Assembly (NCBI RefSeq): GCF_003589595.1
Contig: NW_020653945.1
Span: forward strand, 9,943,027-10,007,026
DNA: 64,000 nt
DNA from: Hyposmocoma kahamanoa
Taxonomy: Eukaryota; Arthropoda; Insecta; Lepidoptera; Cosmopterigidae
Direction of reading: 5' to 3'
The notes below the pieces were generated by a model. The model saw nothing but the letters and a program-made list of their open reading frames with translations, did not search any database and was not told where the DNA came from. Positions 32,361 through 44,252 of the stretch are shown here, one piece after another (the first letter of the stretch is position 1; every line of letters begins with the position of its first letter). The position numbers were made by a program, and so were the translations under genes.

Positions 32361-32651
32361 TTAGAGCTTCTCGTAAAGGAGTTCTTGCGGCGAAAGACTA
32401 CCACCTGATCTATTTCTGCCACAGTAACGTGAGCATTACTGCGGTCCGCTTTTGAAGAGTTAGAGTGCCAGTGAAATGGCATATGAGACTTGTCAACTTA
32501 TGTCTCAAAGTGGCAGGCGCATTTACAGTATCCCTCACATCTTTGCGATTTAAAACTCTGATTGCAATGCCAATTGCTATGACCGGGCGTGTCGCTGAAC
32601 ATCAAGCGCACGACTTGTTCGACCCGACACTTGGTATTATTAAAAAAAAAT
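32361..32651 (+). repeat. SINE-like family A, diverged full-length copy
   Basis: tagagcttctcgtaaaggag head, gcattactgcggtccg, cttatgtctcaaagtgg, tgcgatttaaaactctgat, tail cgacccgacacttggtatt followed by A residues. Divergence is spread along the length, pointing to an old insertion. Confidence 0.88.
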
Positions 32652-33025
32652 GCCACACACATGTATTTATTACTGACATACATTTTATGAAACATTTTAT
32701 ACCCAAAAATTGATATATTGCTATAAAATTACTGTTTCATACATCAGTTTTCTGCTACCATGATTACGAGCAATAACGAAAATTTTTGTTACATCCTGTG
32801 TACAAATTAAGTTTCTCAGATTAGCTGAGTTTTAAGGACTCTTCAAACTTTTTCCCTTTTAAACATGAAAAATGGAGGTTCAAAAGTTTTTGAAATTGAG
32901 GCAGTTACAGAACCCGGATGCGGACTGGCTGGGTGGGATTTGTATGAAATATGTACCGTAAAGGGCCGAGCTTATTATCTACTACACCATCTTTTAAGAT
33001 AAAGTTTTAATTTGAATTTCATCCT

Positions 33026-33211
33026 TACACACAACAGTTGCAGTGCCACTCGAAATTTTAAATCGCAAAAGTCTTAGGAATAAAGTTGACAAGACTTATG
33101 TGCCCGTAATTTCACCAGCACCCTTACTCTTTTGTTGTTTGGCGGCAGATATAGGTATAATGGTAGAGCTTGCCTAGACAAACTCTTACACAAGGAACTC
33201 TACATCTACTA
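33026..33211 (-). repeat. SINE-like family A, internally deleted
   Basis: Reverse reading: tagtagatgtagagttcc head, box acctatatctgccgcc, then a jump over the tacattactgcgttccgg block to agagtaagggtgctggtg. The 3' end is lost before the cgtcccgtcac tail. Confidence 0.85.
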
Positions 33212-33313
33212 AAGTTTCTCTATGATTGTAGTACATTTGTACGTATGAATATCCTAACATCACACGTAATCACACGCACAAACAATCATTGTTGTTATTT
33301 ATAATATAACATT

Positions 33314-33430
33314 AACGACCTCAGTGGCCCAGTGGCCCAATGGTTTGCAACATGGACGCTGGACGAGAAGGTCCCGGGTTCGATTCCCGGTAGGACCAAG
33401 GCTCTGGTACTCATAGTATAGGGAATTCAC
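33314..33430 (+). repeat. SINE F with tRNA-like head, internally deleted
   Basis: gacctcagtggcccagtggcccaatggtttgcaac head with a duplicated agtggccc, then a perfect B box gggttcgattcccgg. After taggaccaag it skips most of the body seen at 48868-49062 and resumes at gctctggtactcatagta. The aminoacyl-stem pairing needed for a real tRNA gene is absent. Confidence 0.75.
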
Positions 33431-33439
33431 TACTTTGAA

Positions 33440-33882
33440 ACTAGGCAATCGGCGTGGTTGCAATTATTACAATTTATGCAGTAGCTAGGAAAAGCTTTAC
33501 CTTAAAAAGCAAATAAAATACACGAGAAATAAGTTCGATAATGGCTTGTTCAGTACAAATCATACAGGCAATCAATCAGTTTCTCTCTCCCCTCAAGTTT
33601 GGATGTCGAGTCTCCGATTCAGTTCAACCAGAACCAGAGTCTTAGCACTTGTAACTAAGTTAACTGGCAACTCAAATTTCCGGTAACATGCCAATTTGAT
33701 CTATAATAAAAAGCAATTGATAAACATTACACGATATATCGCACATTTGCTGTAAGAAGATCTCATCTGCAATATAACGACTTTTCAGAAGTTTAAAGAT
33801 ACCACAAACGAAACAAGTCGATAGCTTTTTTATGCTTACTTAGAAGAGTTGTAAAATTTCACATATACTTAATTTGTAATTT
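33440..33882. other. Intergenic, nothing recognised
   Basis: The block 33590-33640 (gaaccagagtct etc.) is unclassified. Confidence 0.35.
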
Positions 33883-34190
33883 TAGTAGCAGTAGAGCTCC
33901 ATGTGAAAGAGTTTGTCCAGGGAAGTACTGCTTACCTTACCTATTTCTGCCGCCAAGCAGTAATGTGAACGTTAATGCATTCCGGTTTTGAAGGGTAAGG
34001 GTACTGGTGAAATTACAGGCACATGGGACTTGTAAACTTATGTTCCAGAGTGACGGGCACAATGGCAGTGCCCCTCTTTGTGATTTAAAGCTCTAGACGA
34101 CACTGCAATTGTTATGGACAAGCGTGTCGCTTACCAATACACACACACGCGATTTATACGACCCGTCACTTAATGTTATAAAAAGAAAAT
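33883..34190 (+). repeat. SINE-like family A, best full-length reference copy
   Basis: Complete 308-bp copy. Landmarks in order: tagtagcagtagagctcc, gaaagagttt-gtccaggg, ttacctatttctgccgcc, aagcagtaatgtgaac, ttccggttttgaagggtaag, gaaattacaggcacatggga, cttatgttcc, tgatttaaagctct, gacaagcgtgtcgcttacc, acccgtcactta, then an A-rich end. The family has a fixed 5' start, an A-rich 3' end and no ORF, so I treat it as a SINE or short non-autonomous retroposon. No convincing pol III boxes were found; ggttttgaagg is only a weak B-box likeness. Confidence 0.92.
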
Positions 34191-36010
34191 TAGCTTACCA
34201 AGAAACTTCATGGAATCAATCATAATGACTAAATTTATTACTTATTATCAACTTCTATACAACCAGTATTTTGACAAACAAATGAATTATGTTGTAAGAA
34301 GTAAGAAGTAATGAATAAATAAATAAAATAAATAATCGTAGCGAAATTGATTACGAATTTCACTTTTTACAAAGACATTGCAAGTTGTTAAATGTTAGAC
34401 GAGAATTTATTACCTGTTAACCGTATCTTATCTTCCATGTCATTTATAAATTATGTGAAGCAAGTTCATATAGTACGTAAGACATAATTATAAAACTCCT
34501 AAGAAATATGAAGGTAATATTAAAAACAATAGTGGTCTGTTTTTGGAACTAATTTTGCAAACTATGGAATATAAACAATAAAATATTGTAACGCTACAAC
34601 TCAAAAGAATAATTTTAGTTACCTCGCATTGTTGCTAGATTTAAATAAAACGCTATTAGATTAAAATACAGAAAGGTTGCTATCAAGCATAGCATTTTGT
34701 ACTGAATGAGATGGAATGAGCTAAGGTCCTCAGAGCTGTACTGTCTACCTCGTTTCTGGATGCGCTTTCACAAAAATACGTAAACGTTACGTACTTCCAC
34801 ACGTGGGATTCAGTCCCTTGTAACTTTGTAAAGTTGCTATAATAATAAACAACATACTTCTTACCTACTTTGTGTCGTTTGTTGTGCCTACTTCGCGCCG
34901 TTTTATAGCGTTACAATATAACATAATTGAGTTACACACTTAAGTTTCATCCATCAATACGAACAATTTTTTGTTTATAGACACCCTCAGAAATCGCAAT
35001 AATCTACTTTTCTTTACTTATTTTATACCCATACGACCAAAATATACCGAACAGTGTAGTAGACAAAGATGTATTAAGTAGGTTTGATAGAGTATTACTC
35101 TCCTAGCCGGTACTCCCGTACGGTTACGGTTGACTTCGTCCAGGAATTAAACACCGATATTGGTAAAGAAAGAATTTTACGAGCACGATTTTGACAAGCT
35201 TGGCGGTACAATGCCGTGCACTATTTTGAGGTACTTGGCGGTGCATTGCCGCATCAGTATTTGTTACAATTTTGTTTAATGATCCGTTTCGTTCATTGCA
35301 ATTGTGGTGCAGTCTGCGTCAACTCCCTTTCTATAAAAAAAATTTTTGAAGTAAGTAAAATTGAGACTATCAGCGCAAAAGTGGTGTAACCCACATTTTT
35401 TTTTCTGCAATATTACTTCAAATTATATTAAAGTACATAACTATGATATATTTGGATGCTATTTTCAAGTATAAAAAAAATTATAATTAGGTATATATGC
35501 ATCTTTAACATGCATTTTATGGGGTTACATCGCTTTTTTATTTTCATTCAATTTACATTTCTTTCTGGCTACATGACCCATATAATATATGCCTTAAGGT
35601 CAGACACACATGCAATATAATATAACAATAAAATAAACTAAATAACCAATCTACACGTATTGTGTCTCGTCTCTGCTGCACTTATAACGAACTCAGTGCT
35701 ACTTTACCTGACCTCGATATATTTTTTGATTCCCTTGCAAAGTACAAATCCACCATTCTAAAACACATGTTTGCGAGGGTACCCAATTAATTAATTGTGT
35801 TATTTGTCTATTCTTTTAATTAATTTTGTTTCATTTTTAATTTGTTGATCTATTTTGATTGTTTCTACTATTAATATTCATGTATTAGTTTACTCGGCCT
35901 CTAATTGTTAATATTGAATGTTGTGTACACCTATCATTGGCTTGTGTATCGGGTTTTGTTCGTCTTAGTCTTAAGTTCTTTAAATGTATTAATACACATG
36001 CTGTTGGTGT
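34191..36010. other. Intergenic with a short imperfect duplication near 35207
   Basis: cttggcggtacaatgccgtg (35207) recurs 29 bp later as cttggcggtgcattgccgca. The rest is AT-rich, including acgtaaacgttacgt near 34778. No gene. Confidence 0.4.
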
Positions 36011-36015
36011 ATCTT

Positions 36016-36100
36016 TTGAAAATAAATACTTTTTTTTTTAAACAAACCAACATTTCGGGCTTTTTCTCCGTCATCCGTGACCATAGGACACGTAAAGAAC
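36016..36100 (+). repeat. Family E fragment
   Basis: ttttttttaaacaaaccaac, then atttcgggctttttc and the decayed gtgaccatagga end. Confidence 0.65.
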
Positions 36101-36105
36101 CCAAA

Positions 36106-37135
36106 CGAATAAAATGATTACGTCGTCACATTATCGATCTAATACCCAGGAAACTACAATGGGAAAAATGCTAATCGCCTATTGTACAGACAGCAGCACA
36201 TCAAAATACACATTGACGAATATTGTTCCGTTAGTCTGGAGGCGATATTCGGACAAAAGTGTATAATTTGATGCGCCGGATTAAAATATATTCAATATAT
36301 TTACATCTTCAAGCTCAAGCAAGTATGCCATCAGTTTTGTACGAAAAGCGTATTTATTTTTCTTAGATAATATAATATACAATATATGCCCACCGCTAAA
36401 TTTAAACAATATTTTCATTATAATGTACACTATGCGTTTACGTGGTCATAAGAATAATATTGTTTAAATCTAAATTGTAATATATATTAAAATGATAAAT
36501 CTAAAATTACATATTATGTCCATTTTTATGTACACTGGGCCTTACGAGATTAAAGCTATATTATATTTTTGCGTATGGCAAATATTATAAGAACGCATTA
36601 AAACTCACAACAATGAGTCAGCTTGTTGGATATCAAACACAGATAGACACGAAAAATAAACCAAGTCTTAAACGAACCAAGAAAAACAAAAATACATGAA
36701 ACCTGTCAGAATAATACTGATTGATATTCAAGCCTGCTCTGCCTAGTATACGCTAAGCTGAAAATCTTTAACTATAGTGATTGCCGCAACACTACAAGCT
36801 ATAGTAATTGCAATAATGATTCAGCTAGTGCCGCCAGTCAGATGTCTATCTAGGCGACTCATACTGACTATTATACCACACCATTACATACCGCGCGTTC
36901 CACTGATTTGACGCCATTGCCATTACATTCTCTACTCTATTTGCGTTATAGTGGAATGACTAGAGGAGTAAGAAATGCCAGCCTGTAATGAGGTTACACA
37001 TTGGTATTTATATGCGTATTAAGACCTTGTACCTATTGCAGTTAAGAAAGTTGAATCTATGAACCTTTGTGATTGAAAATATAAACATAGATACATAGTA
37101 TACCGCAATTATTTGATAGGTTTCATTAACTACAC
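36106..37135. other. Intergenic, nothing recognised
   Basis: No repeat or coding match found. Confidence 0.35.
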
Positions 37136-37320
37136 TTTTTTTGTGAGGAAATCCTCCAAGGACACCTCTCCGCCATGGGGACAACGGTAAGGTTATTCCT
37201 ACCGGAAGTAGAACCCCGTGGGTGATTTCGTGAGAGGAATCCGGGATCGAATTCGCACCTCAGAGGAGCTACGTAATAATGTGCCAGACAACCACAATTA
37301 CATGGTCTCAAACTAAGAAA
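37136..37320 (-). repeat. Unclassified repeat with tRNA-like B box
   Basis: Reverse reading contains gcgaattcgatcccgg, close to a pol III B box, with ctcctctgaggtg before it and a GC-richer body ending ggaggatttcctcac. Only one copy was seen here, so the assignment is tentative. Confidence 0.35.
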
Positions 37321-37595
37321 TTAATTATGTGTACTGTGAGTACCACAGCAACGAAATTTACTCTAGAACCCACCCGGAACACAGAATCAGTTTTAGATTA
37401 AATATTTTAACGCAAAAATAAGACACACCATTATGGAGAAATTTAGTCAAGAAATGTGCAAAGATGTGATCCATATGTGATCAAACAATTGTAGCCTTTT
37501 TAGTAGTGAAACAAACTTGAAAATTCGTAGAAAATCAAATATACAGATCCAACAACAAGCACATAGAAAAATTCGTTAGGTCCGATGGTTCATTC

Positions 37596-37715
37596 TGTGG
37601 CTTAGTTGGCATAGCGTCTGGCACGGTTTGCTAGAAGACGTCGGTTCGAATCCGGCCGGATCGAAGGACTTTTTTCTAAGTGTTCGATCGTTCCATTAAT
37701 AATCGAAACTAAACA
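37596..37715 (+). repeat. SINE D with intact pol III boxes
   Basis: tctgtggcttagttggcata contains a consensus A box (tggcttagttgg). cggttcgaatccggccgga contains a perfect B box (ggttcgaatcc). The body begins tcgaaggacttttttctaag, gtgttcgatc, then is truncated. Confidence 0.85.
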
Positions 37716-37747
37716 GGTTTTTGTTTTTAAAACAAAAGAAACGTCAG

Positions 37748-37872
37748 TGTTAGCCCCGGTCTGGCAAACAGGTACTGGTTCAAATCCAGCCGGATCGAAA
37801 TATTTTTTCTCTGCGTTTGTTCAAACAATAGTAACACCAGTTTGGTAGTTTTTTCACAAAAAAATAATTTTC
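37748..37872 (+). repeat. SINE D, second copy in tandem
   Basis: A degenerate head (tagccccggtctggcaaaca), B box ggttcaaatcc, then agccggatcgaa, gtttgttcaaacaatagtaac and tttcacaaaaaaat. Same orientation as the preceding copy. Confidence 0.7.
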
Positions 37873-37920
37873 ACTTCTCATGCTCTTAAAGTTCGTATTT
37901 ATGCGGGGTGTAGGGTGCAT

Positions 37921-38028
37921 AAAATTGGATTTTATGCTCTAGTGCTTAAAATAGGATTTTATGCTCTAGTGCTTAAAATAGGATTTTATGCTCTAGTGCA
38001 TAAAATAGGATTTTATGCTATAGTGCAT
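37921..38028. repeat. 27-bp minisatellite, four units
   Basis: Units start at 37921, 37948, 37975 and 38002; core aggattttatgctctagtgc. Adjacent units differ at 1-3 positions. Each unit holds attttatgc ... gcataaaat-type inverted segments (perfect in the last two), so each can form a hairpin. Because 27 is divisible by 3, an open frame encodes a 9-residue repeat (KIGFYALVL); that frame is explained by the repeat and is not evidence of a protein. Confidence 0.95.
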
Positions 38029-38159
38029 AAAATTAAAAACCATGACATAAAATACATATGTGTAATTGTTGTAATTCTACTTTCAATTTTATTAAATAAT
38101 CAAACGATTATTTTGTAATATATATTTGTAATATTGCTGTTTAATTTCCTCGCAATCGA

Positions 38160-38255
38160 AGTGAAAAGCAGAGTGTATAACTCGTTCACAAAACCCATTT
38201 TACCCTCGACTTAAGTATCGTACTCGTCTCGGGTAAAATGACACGTTTTATGCAC
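38160..38255. repeat. Inverted-repeat fragment next to the minisatellite
   Basis: cattttaccc (38196-38205) and gggtaaaatg (38231-38240) are perfect inverted arms around tcgacttaagtatcg. The 3' side continues acacgttttatgcactt, which resembles the minisatellite unit, so the array probably grew from this element's end. Confidence 0.5.
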
Positions 38256-38449
38256 TTATTGTACAATCTACTAAGTACCATGGTAATAAAAACATGATAT
38301 TTAATAAAATAAATATAGAAACGTAAGTAATTCTTCGATTTACGATAAGGCACTATAATGAGCATTCTTTTATTTGCAACAAAGAGCAATCTCCCATCCA
38401 AGTTGCATTCATTGTCCTTAGTTAAAGTGCGTTATAAAGCTGAAATTCG

Positions 38450-38575
38450 CATGAGACGAGTACAGTGCAATATTCTGCAACGGTCATGAATCAGCGGCGT
38501 GGGTGCCGCCGTCGCCAGCCGCCGCCGCCGCGACATTCCTGAATGGTCGCATTCCCCTCGCTGCGAACACGCTAT
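38450..38575. other. GC-rich patch with (GCC)n
   Basis: gtgggtgccgccgtcgccag then ccgccgccgccgcg and tggtcgcattcccctcgctg. It stands out sharply from its AT-rich surroundings. It may be part of an exon or promoter, but no frame is supported by splice sites. Confidence 0.3.
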
Positions 38576-41348
38576 TCAGTTTAATATCGTATTATATGCT
38601 ACTCAGCATTGAAACATATAATTTTTTACATCTCGTGCGATATAAAAAACATACCAAAACACGTATTATTCCATAAAAAAAAATTACATTTAAAAAACGA
38701 TTCTCAAAAGTCATCAAATTTATCAAAGGTGAAATCGGACAGGTTAGAAAGTATTTTGTTCGTATTTATAAATATTTGCATTAGAAATCTGTGAAACATA
38801 AACGCTTACTTTCTCACACGCAGATTCTTCGCATCTCTAATAGGCGGAGAATGTTTTTGTTCAATCGACTATTGTGAATTGGTTGCCAACGTGTTGCTCA
38901 ATAGAGTTGTTATTTAAGTATCCTAATTGTATGGAACAAGAATTTACACTTTATTGATAGGGCGGCGAAAATGTGATTATGTGAATTTATTATCGATATT
39001 ACGAGTACACAGACGCGTGATAGATTTTTGCTCGTCAAATCTTCGTAAAAGTGACGTTTTGCATAAAAGGGATTCAGCTAAACTAAGATGTTATATAAAT
39101 AATATTGCTTTAAATATCTTCAACTTACATACACACATCAAAAGTATCTAGAGATCAGACACGTTTATGCCAATTATTGACAATCAGTCTAATTTTCAAT
39201 AATTGGTACATTTTTTTCACACCAATGGTTTGTTTTTGGTCGATTTCATAATTTAAGAAATAAAAAATAAATAAATAATTTAATTTTACGCTGATATGAT
39301 ATGATTTTTATTAAATTTTAATAGAGTATTTAATAACATTTAAGAAAAGCCTTGATCCTTATAGACTTTTGATCTTTGTACTAGGACACATCCAACATTA
39401 GATGTGAAATATACATATATACGTACACATGAAATCTGTTTTTAAGTTGCATGTAGAACGACAACAGTTTTTGCAGATGTTATTAAAGCTAAACAGTTAC
39501 TCTTTTCTTATTTACAATATACATAATTAGAATGATTACAAACGTACGTGTGCGCAAATATTGTATCCAATGAAAGTGCGAGATCGTAAAACAAATATTT
39601 AACGGCAAACACATGTTGAATGTGAAATTTTAGTAACAAATTGGCAGTACTTGTGGTATAATTTGGTGTAACTGTTTATTCACCATATCGGTGACTCTGC
39701 AACAAAAGATGTAAGCGCGCTGGACTACCACATTCTTTCCTGCCGTTAGGCGCCGGTCGTATCTCACGACATGGAACCTTCAATGACATCATCCGTCGAA
39801 CTTTAACATCAGTAAACGTGCCCACCGCGCTGGGTCCCAGTGATAATTTGCGTGTTAGTGGTATGATCCCTATTCTATAAAACTATATAATAATCTAAGT
39901 TGGGCACTATTGCAGAAGGCCACATAAGTCGATACAATGACCAACAAGAGGTTTTGCTTCGCACTGAGATGCAAAAAGTCAAAAGTGCCGAGATGGCTCC
40001 GGTTATATTTTTGCGTGTGTGTCAGAACATTTTTTTTAATGATATCTTTAAAGTACATTACTGATTAGGTGATCAAAAGGCTAGCAGCCACCTTATCCAA
40101 CATTATTATACAAAAAGGAAACACTGCCAATATTTTGAATGCCCGATCACAGGGACCAAATTTCAACCATTTATTTGGGTTGATGAAACTTTTTTTTTTG
40201 CATCCGTAAAAAAAGAAAGATGGCGTCGTTTTACTTTTGAGCTATCAAATAGTCGACGCTTATAAACAAGTCCATAATTCTAAGCGATATAGATTTGCGC
40301 TATAAGCGTATTTTTTTTAAATCAATTTTATTGTTTTAAGAAAAAGTATACATAAATATTGTAAATCACCGTTAAACTCTACATGGGTTTGCCTCGATTT
40401 GTAAAAAGCTATCAAAACTTCACATCTTGAATGAAATCTCCTCTCCTTTTCTCGTTGATAACGAAAGAAACAAGTGTGAAGATGGTGCCCTACTGGGCCC
40501 ATAAATGTACTTAAAATGATTGTCACATCTACATATGAAGAGCAATGAAATTATTGAGTGTTGAGATTATTTCTTTATAGTTTTTTTGTAATTCGTAAGT
40601 ACAAAAATAGAAACGTAATTATTTCTGCTACAAAAGGCTCCAGTTTTACGTGTACAAACGTATACCTGTTTCTAGAATTCGTATTTAAATCTGTATAAGT
40701 AATGCTAAATTTCATTTCAATTAATTTGTACTCTATTCCGGATCTCTGCTTTGAAAACGCTCAAATGCCTAATAAGAAACCGGAGGGAAAAATAAATTTA
40801 AAAATCCACTGCAGAGTTTTAGTTAAATAAATGGGCTTTGCTTTCAAGTGGTGTTCGACTTATCTCGTCGGGAATGATAGCATTATACCGCCAACAAAAA
40901 CTTGTACAAGTCTTTGACCCTTGGCAAGAAATCTTGGCCTAAAGCCAATATCATTGCCTCGGGCCTCGTAAAAGGCAAAAACGCAATACGAATTTAAAAT
41001 TTCCTTAATAAAATGCTTGATCAAACTTTCAAAGATTTGATAAATTCGGGATTGACAATTTATTCATTGAAGTAATATATTAGATTTCTTTCGGAGCAAT
41101 CTTCTTGTGCAAATTCTTTACATAAAAAAAAATCTTGTTATACAAATACTTCAAAGAGAAATCTATCCATTTTAATTTTTTCACAATGGAGCTCGGATCA
41201 ACTTAACTAATTCAAGAAAACTTGCAATTACAAAGAAAAGCTAATAAACAAAAAGTGCACAGTATATTTACATTGAAGCGAGCGTTTGTGTTAATTGAGT
41301 AAGTAATTTTGATGCTTAAAGATAACACTGTGTTTACTTGTGGTTTAA
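38576..41348. other. AT-rich intergenic DNA, 2.8 kb
   Basis: No recognised repeat. A GC-richer block at 39655-39850 (gcgcgctggac, gttaggcgccggtcg, accgcgctgggtccc) is probably an unidentified repeat because it ends abruptly on both sides. Frames at 38609-38794, 38927-39151, 39870-40058 and 40317-40526 show no domain. Confidence 0.35.
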
Positions 41349-41593
41349 GTAGCCATATGAAATCCTTGTGAAAAAGATCTTCCAGGGTACTGCCACCTTA
41401 CCTATTTCTGCCGGTTTTGAATGGTAAGGGTGCTTGTCAACTTATGTCTCAGAGTGACAGGCACAGTGGCAGCATCTCTCAGATCTTTGCGATTTAAAGC
41501 ACAGTGTGGCACTGCAATTGTCATGGACAGGCATGCTGTTTAACACCATGCACACGAATTATTCGTCCTGTTACTAGGTATCACAAAAAAAAA
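41349..41593 (+). repeat. SINE-like family A, shortened
   Basis: gaaatccttgtgaaaaag, then a jump from ttacctatttctgcc straight to ggttttgaatggtaagggtg and again to cttgtcaacttatgtc. The 3' half is complete to ctgttactaggtatcac and an A-rich end. Both deletions remove the gcagtaatg and acaggcacatggg segments. Confidence 0.88.
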
Positions 41594-41599
41594 TATTTG

Positions 41600-42575
41600 T
41601 AAAATGTTTTAAAACCAAAAGTGCTTAAAAAGACTTTGCAAAGAGACAAACAGACATTTCAAAAATTATCTATAGACAGACCCGAGGATATTAATTATTC
41701 AAACAAACATTGTCTGAATAAGTTATTATTAGACTCATAAACCCCACATCTTTGACGTCACTCGGGTTCCCGTAGTAAGTAGAGGTAAATTGTGAACCCG
41801 ATAATGACGTCAATACAGAAAATACACCTACGCTACCAAAATTGTTTGAAGTCAACCCACAGTTAAGACATAGCCATTTAGCGATTTAAACAAGTCTACT
41901 GTTGAAATGACGTTCTCGAGGGACTCGGCTGTTAGCACTGTAGGCGCTAGATAAGGTGGTGTCGTTTTCAGTTCCCAGTAGGTATGGTATTAGTGTTATG
42001 TTATCGTTACTTTGGTACTAATAGGAAATTCCCAAGTTTACCTACAAGTCTGACACACTTTTATAAATAATAAATTTTGCACTGAATTTGACGACATTTT
42101 TTAATTAAATCATGGTACCTGGAACGTCTTTGATGTAACTTCTTTTATTCTTGGTCGTACTGTCTTTCTTTTATATATTATGTCTTATAGTGGAAAAAGA
42201 CAAAGGAAAAAGTTTAGTATAAAATTAGAGCGGAGGCGGATTATATTTTTCTTTAATTTGATTTATGTTGAATTTGAAATGAAATCACTGTTTTTGGTCT
42301 AAATTGCGTATATATAATCTATTGAACTGGCGTATCAGGCGACGGCTCAACAACAGTTGCAAATATGGCGACGGTCAGTGCGATGCATGAACGACAATCA
42401 TGTCAAAACCGACGTCCGTCTCGTATTGCATTAATCTATTTAACATATAGATGGATTGAAGCTTCCATAAATTCGTCATTCTATCATGTACCCTCTAAAT
42501 TACATGTAAAACCATAACCATACTTATAGCTATTGCTCATCATGTTTGTGACGGTAGGGTTCTGTTTGTGTTAAA
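41600..42575. other. Intergenic; possible family E scrap near 42270
   Basis: gaaatgaaatcactgtttttgg and taaattgcgtatatat at 42277-42318 resemble the middle of family E. A GC-richer piece at 42330-42425 is unclassified. Confidence 0.35.
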
Positions 42576-42794
42576 CCCGCCAGGGTAGATACTTCCACCC
42601 TACCTATTTATACCGCATAGTAGCCCTGCTATGTGCCGGATCGAAGGGTGGGGACAGCGAACGCAATCACAGGCGCGTAAGATTTACGATCTCATGTCCC
42701 ATGGCCGGTATGTAAGTATCCTTAATATTGCAAATATTTATAGACGACGTTTACCACTTCACATCAGGTGGACCGATTGCTTACCGTAAAAAAT
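42576..42794 (+). repeat. Distant relative of family A
   Basis: cgccagggtagatacttcca, cctacctatttataccgc, a changed centre (tgctatgtgccggatcgaag) and an end accacttcacatcaggtgg ... gcttaccgtaaaaaa. The order of boxes follows family A (ccaggg-agtactgccacc, ttacctatttctgccgc, ttaccatcaggcg), but the intervening sequence differs, so it looks like a sister family. Confidence 0.65.
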
Positions 42795-42799
42795 CTTTG

Positions 42800-43272
42800 G
42801 CACAACATTCATTAACAATATAACCTGTAACCTTGTTGTAATAAAACCACATGTCGATAACTCTAGTGAACACTACGCCAACTTAATTTTTGGACCTGTT
42901 CTGTTTTTATTTTGTTCTTTGTTTTTTTTTTTTACAAAATTCGTTCTATTGTTCTTTTTCCAATTTTGTTTTTATTTCTTTTTTTTACTCATAAAACTCG
43001 AGATGCATAATATTAGTAAATAAATATGGCTGTTTACAAAAATAACAGAAAATGACCAAAAAATAATTTTGGCATAGTGTTCATTGGAGGTATCGATGTG
43101 ATCATGCGTCAAAAGTTCTTTTATAACGTGAAAGTTATACAAATAACGAACTACACGCTACAAATTATGTGTATTTGAAATTTTATGACTCTCCAATTTA
43201 AAAATAAAAGTTACTGATTAATTTCGATCCTAGAATGTTAAACTTATCTCTCTAAATAATCGTCTGTCTGCA
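42800..43272. other. AT-rich, nothing recognised
   Basis: Poly-T and poly-A stretches only. Confidence 0.4.
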
Positions 43273-43803
43273 CCGGAATCTAAACCCGCCAAATGGAATA
43301 AAAAACACCTACAGCCTTACTACACTGATCGAAAGCCTCAATCATTAGGATGTATTATTCTAAATAACATAGCATCTTAAATAAAATGAAGATCATGAAA
43401 TTTAACATTTGATTAAAATATTTAGATACATTTGACTGCAACTTATAATCAATTTAAGTTATCAAATGCTCAAAATGTATCCCATTCTGTAGTATACAAA
43501 TTCACACTCTTTTGATAATATCACTTGTGTTGATTTATCTATCTGTTCATACTGAATGTTAAAAAAATTTTACGTCTATATTCAGTTTGTAACTCCTGCA
43601 CATTCTCATACACCGGTTCCTTTAAGCAAAATCTTTTACAGGTTCAATTTACTGAAAAAAAATTCAAATTAAATTTCATGATCTTCCTTGTAGGTAAGAT
43701 GCTATGTTATTTAGAAGAAAATATCCTTATTATTAAGGCTTCCGATCAGTGCAGTAAAATTAGAGGTGTTTGTTTTTTCACATTTAGTGGGTTCGATTCC
43801 CGG
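43273..43803. mobile_element. 531-bp element with inverted repeats over 100 bp long
   Basis: The left arm from 43273 (ccggaatctaaacccgcc ... aaacacct ... cactgatcgaaagcct ... ctaaataacatagcatctta ... gatcatgaaattta) is matched in reverse by the right arm ending at 43803. Each arm is about 130 nt with scattered mismatches; ctaaataacatagcatctta is perfect in both. The middle (about 250 bp) is AT-rich and non-coding. The outer ends resemble a tRNA B box (gggttcgattcccgg), so it may be two SINE-like units head to head, or a foldback MITE that acquired them. Confidence 0.8.
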
Positions 43804-44027
43804 TTCAGATAGGCGATTAGTTAAAGATCTTTGAATGAAGTTCGAATTGCTTTTAAAATCAAAATAAAATCGTCTTTCAATAACTTTCTATCTATGGTAT
43901 TTAAGGTACTTTCTCCCCATGTGAAATTGCAGTTGGACGTCCTGTACATATAAGGTATATGGTCATAGCTCCAAATGACGTCCCAAGCAAAAACTGTCAG
44001 AATAAATGTTAACTATGTCTATTCCAC

Positions 44028-44130
44028 CACCTCTGTAGCCTAGCGATAAGCACAATGGGTGTTAAATGACTTGGCTCCGAAGTCCGCCAGCTGCACCAAT
44101 TTAGAAAACGAGCTTTCCTAAATAGTTTAT
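44028..44130 (+). repeat. tRNA-like SINE fragment
   Basis: cctctgtagcctagcgataa resembles an A box region, and caccaatttagaaaacgag matches the SINE F body (compare 14676-14690). The B box is not recognisable. Confidence 0.4.
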
Positions 44131-44252
44131 GGTTTGGATGTTCTTCATAGTTATTCTAGGTCTAAGGGCTTTAATAAATTCATGTATTAAATGTTCTTGA
44201 TAATACGAATGAGTATAAATCTATATTTATTAGTTTTGTAATATTAAGGTTA

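Noticed and set aside
33314..33398. Possible tRNA gene with a perfect B box
   Set aside because: No acceptor-stem or anticodon-arm pairing could be drawn, the head has a duplicated agtggccc, and the body matches SINE F.
37596..37665. Possible tRNA gene with perfect A and B boxes
   Set aside because: The sequence continues into the SINE D body found at five or more other places, and the 5' and 3' ends do not pair as an acceptor stem.
37921..38028. Regular 27-bp repeats resembling a CRISPR array or a repeat protein
   Set aside because: The units are directly adjacent without spacers, in an animal-type genome, so this is a minisatellite. The open frame exists because 27 is divisible by 3.
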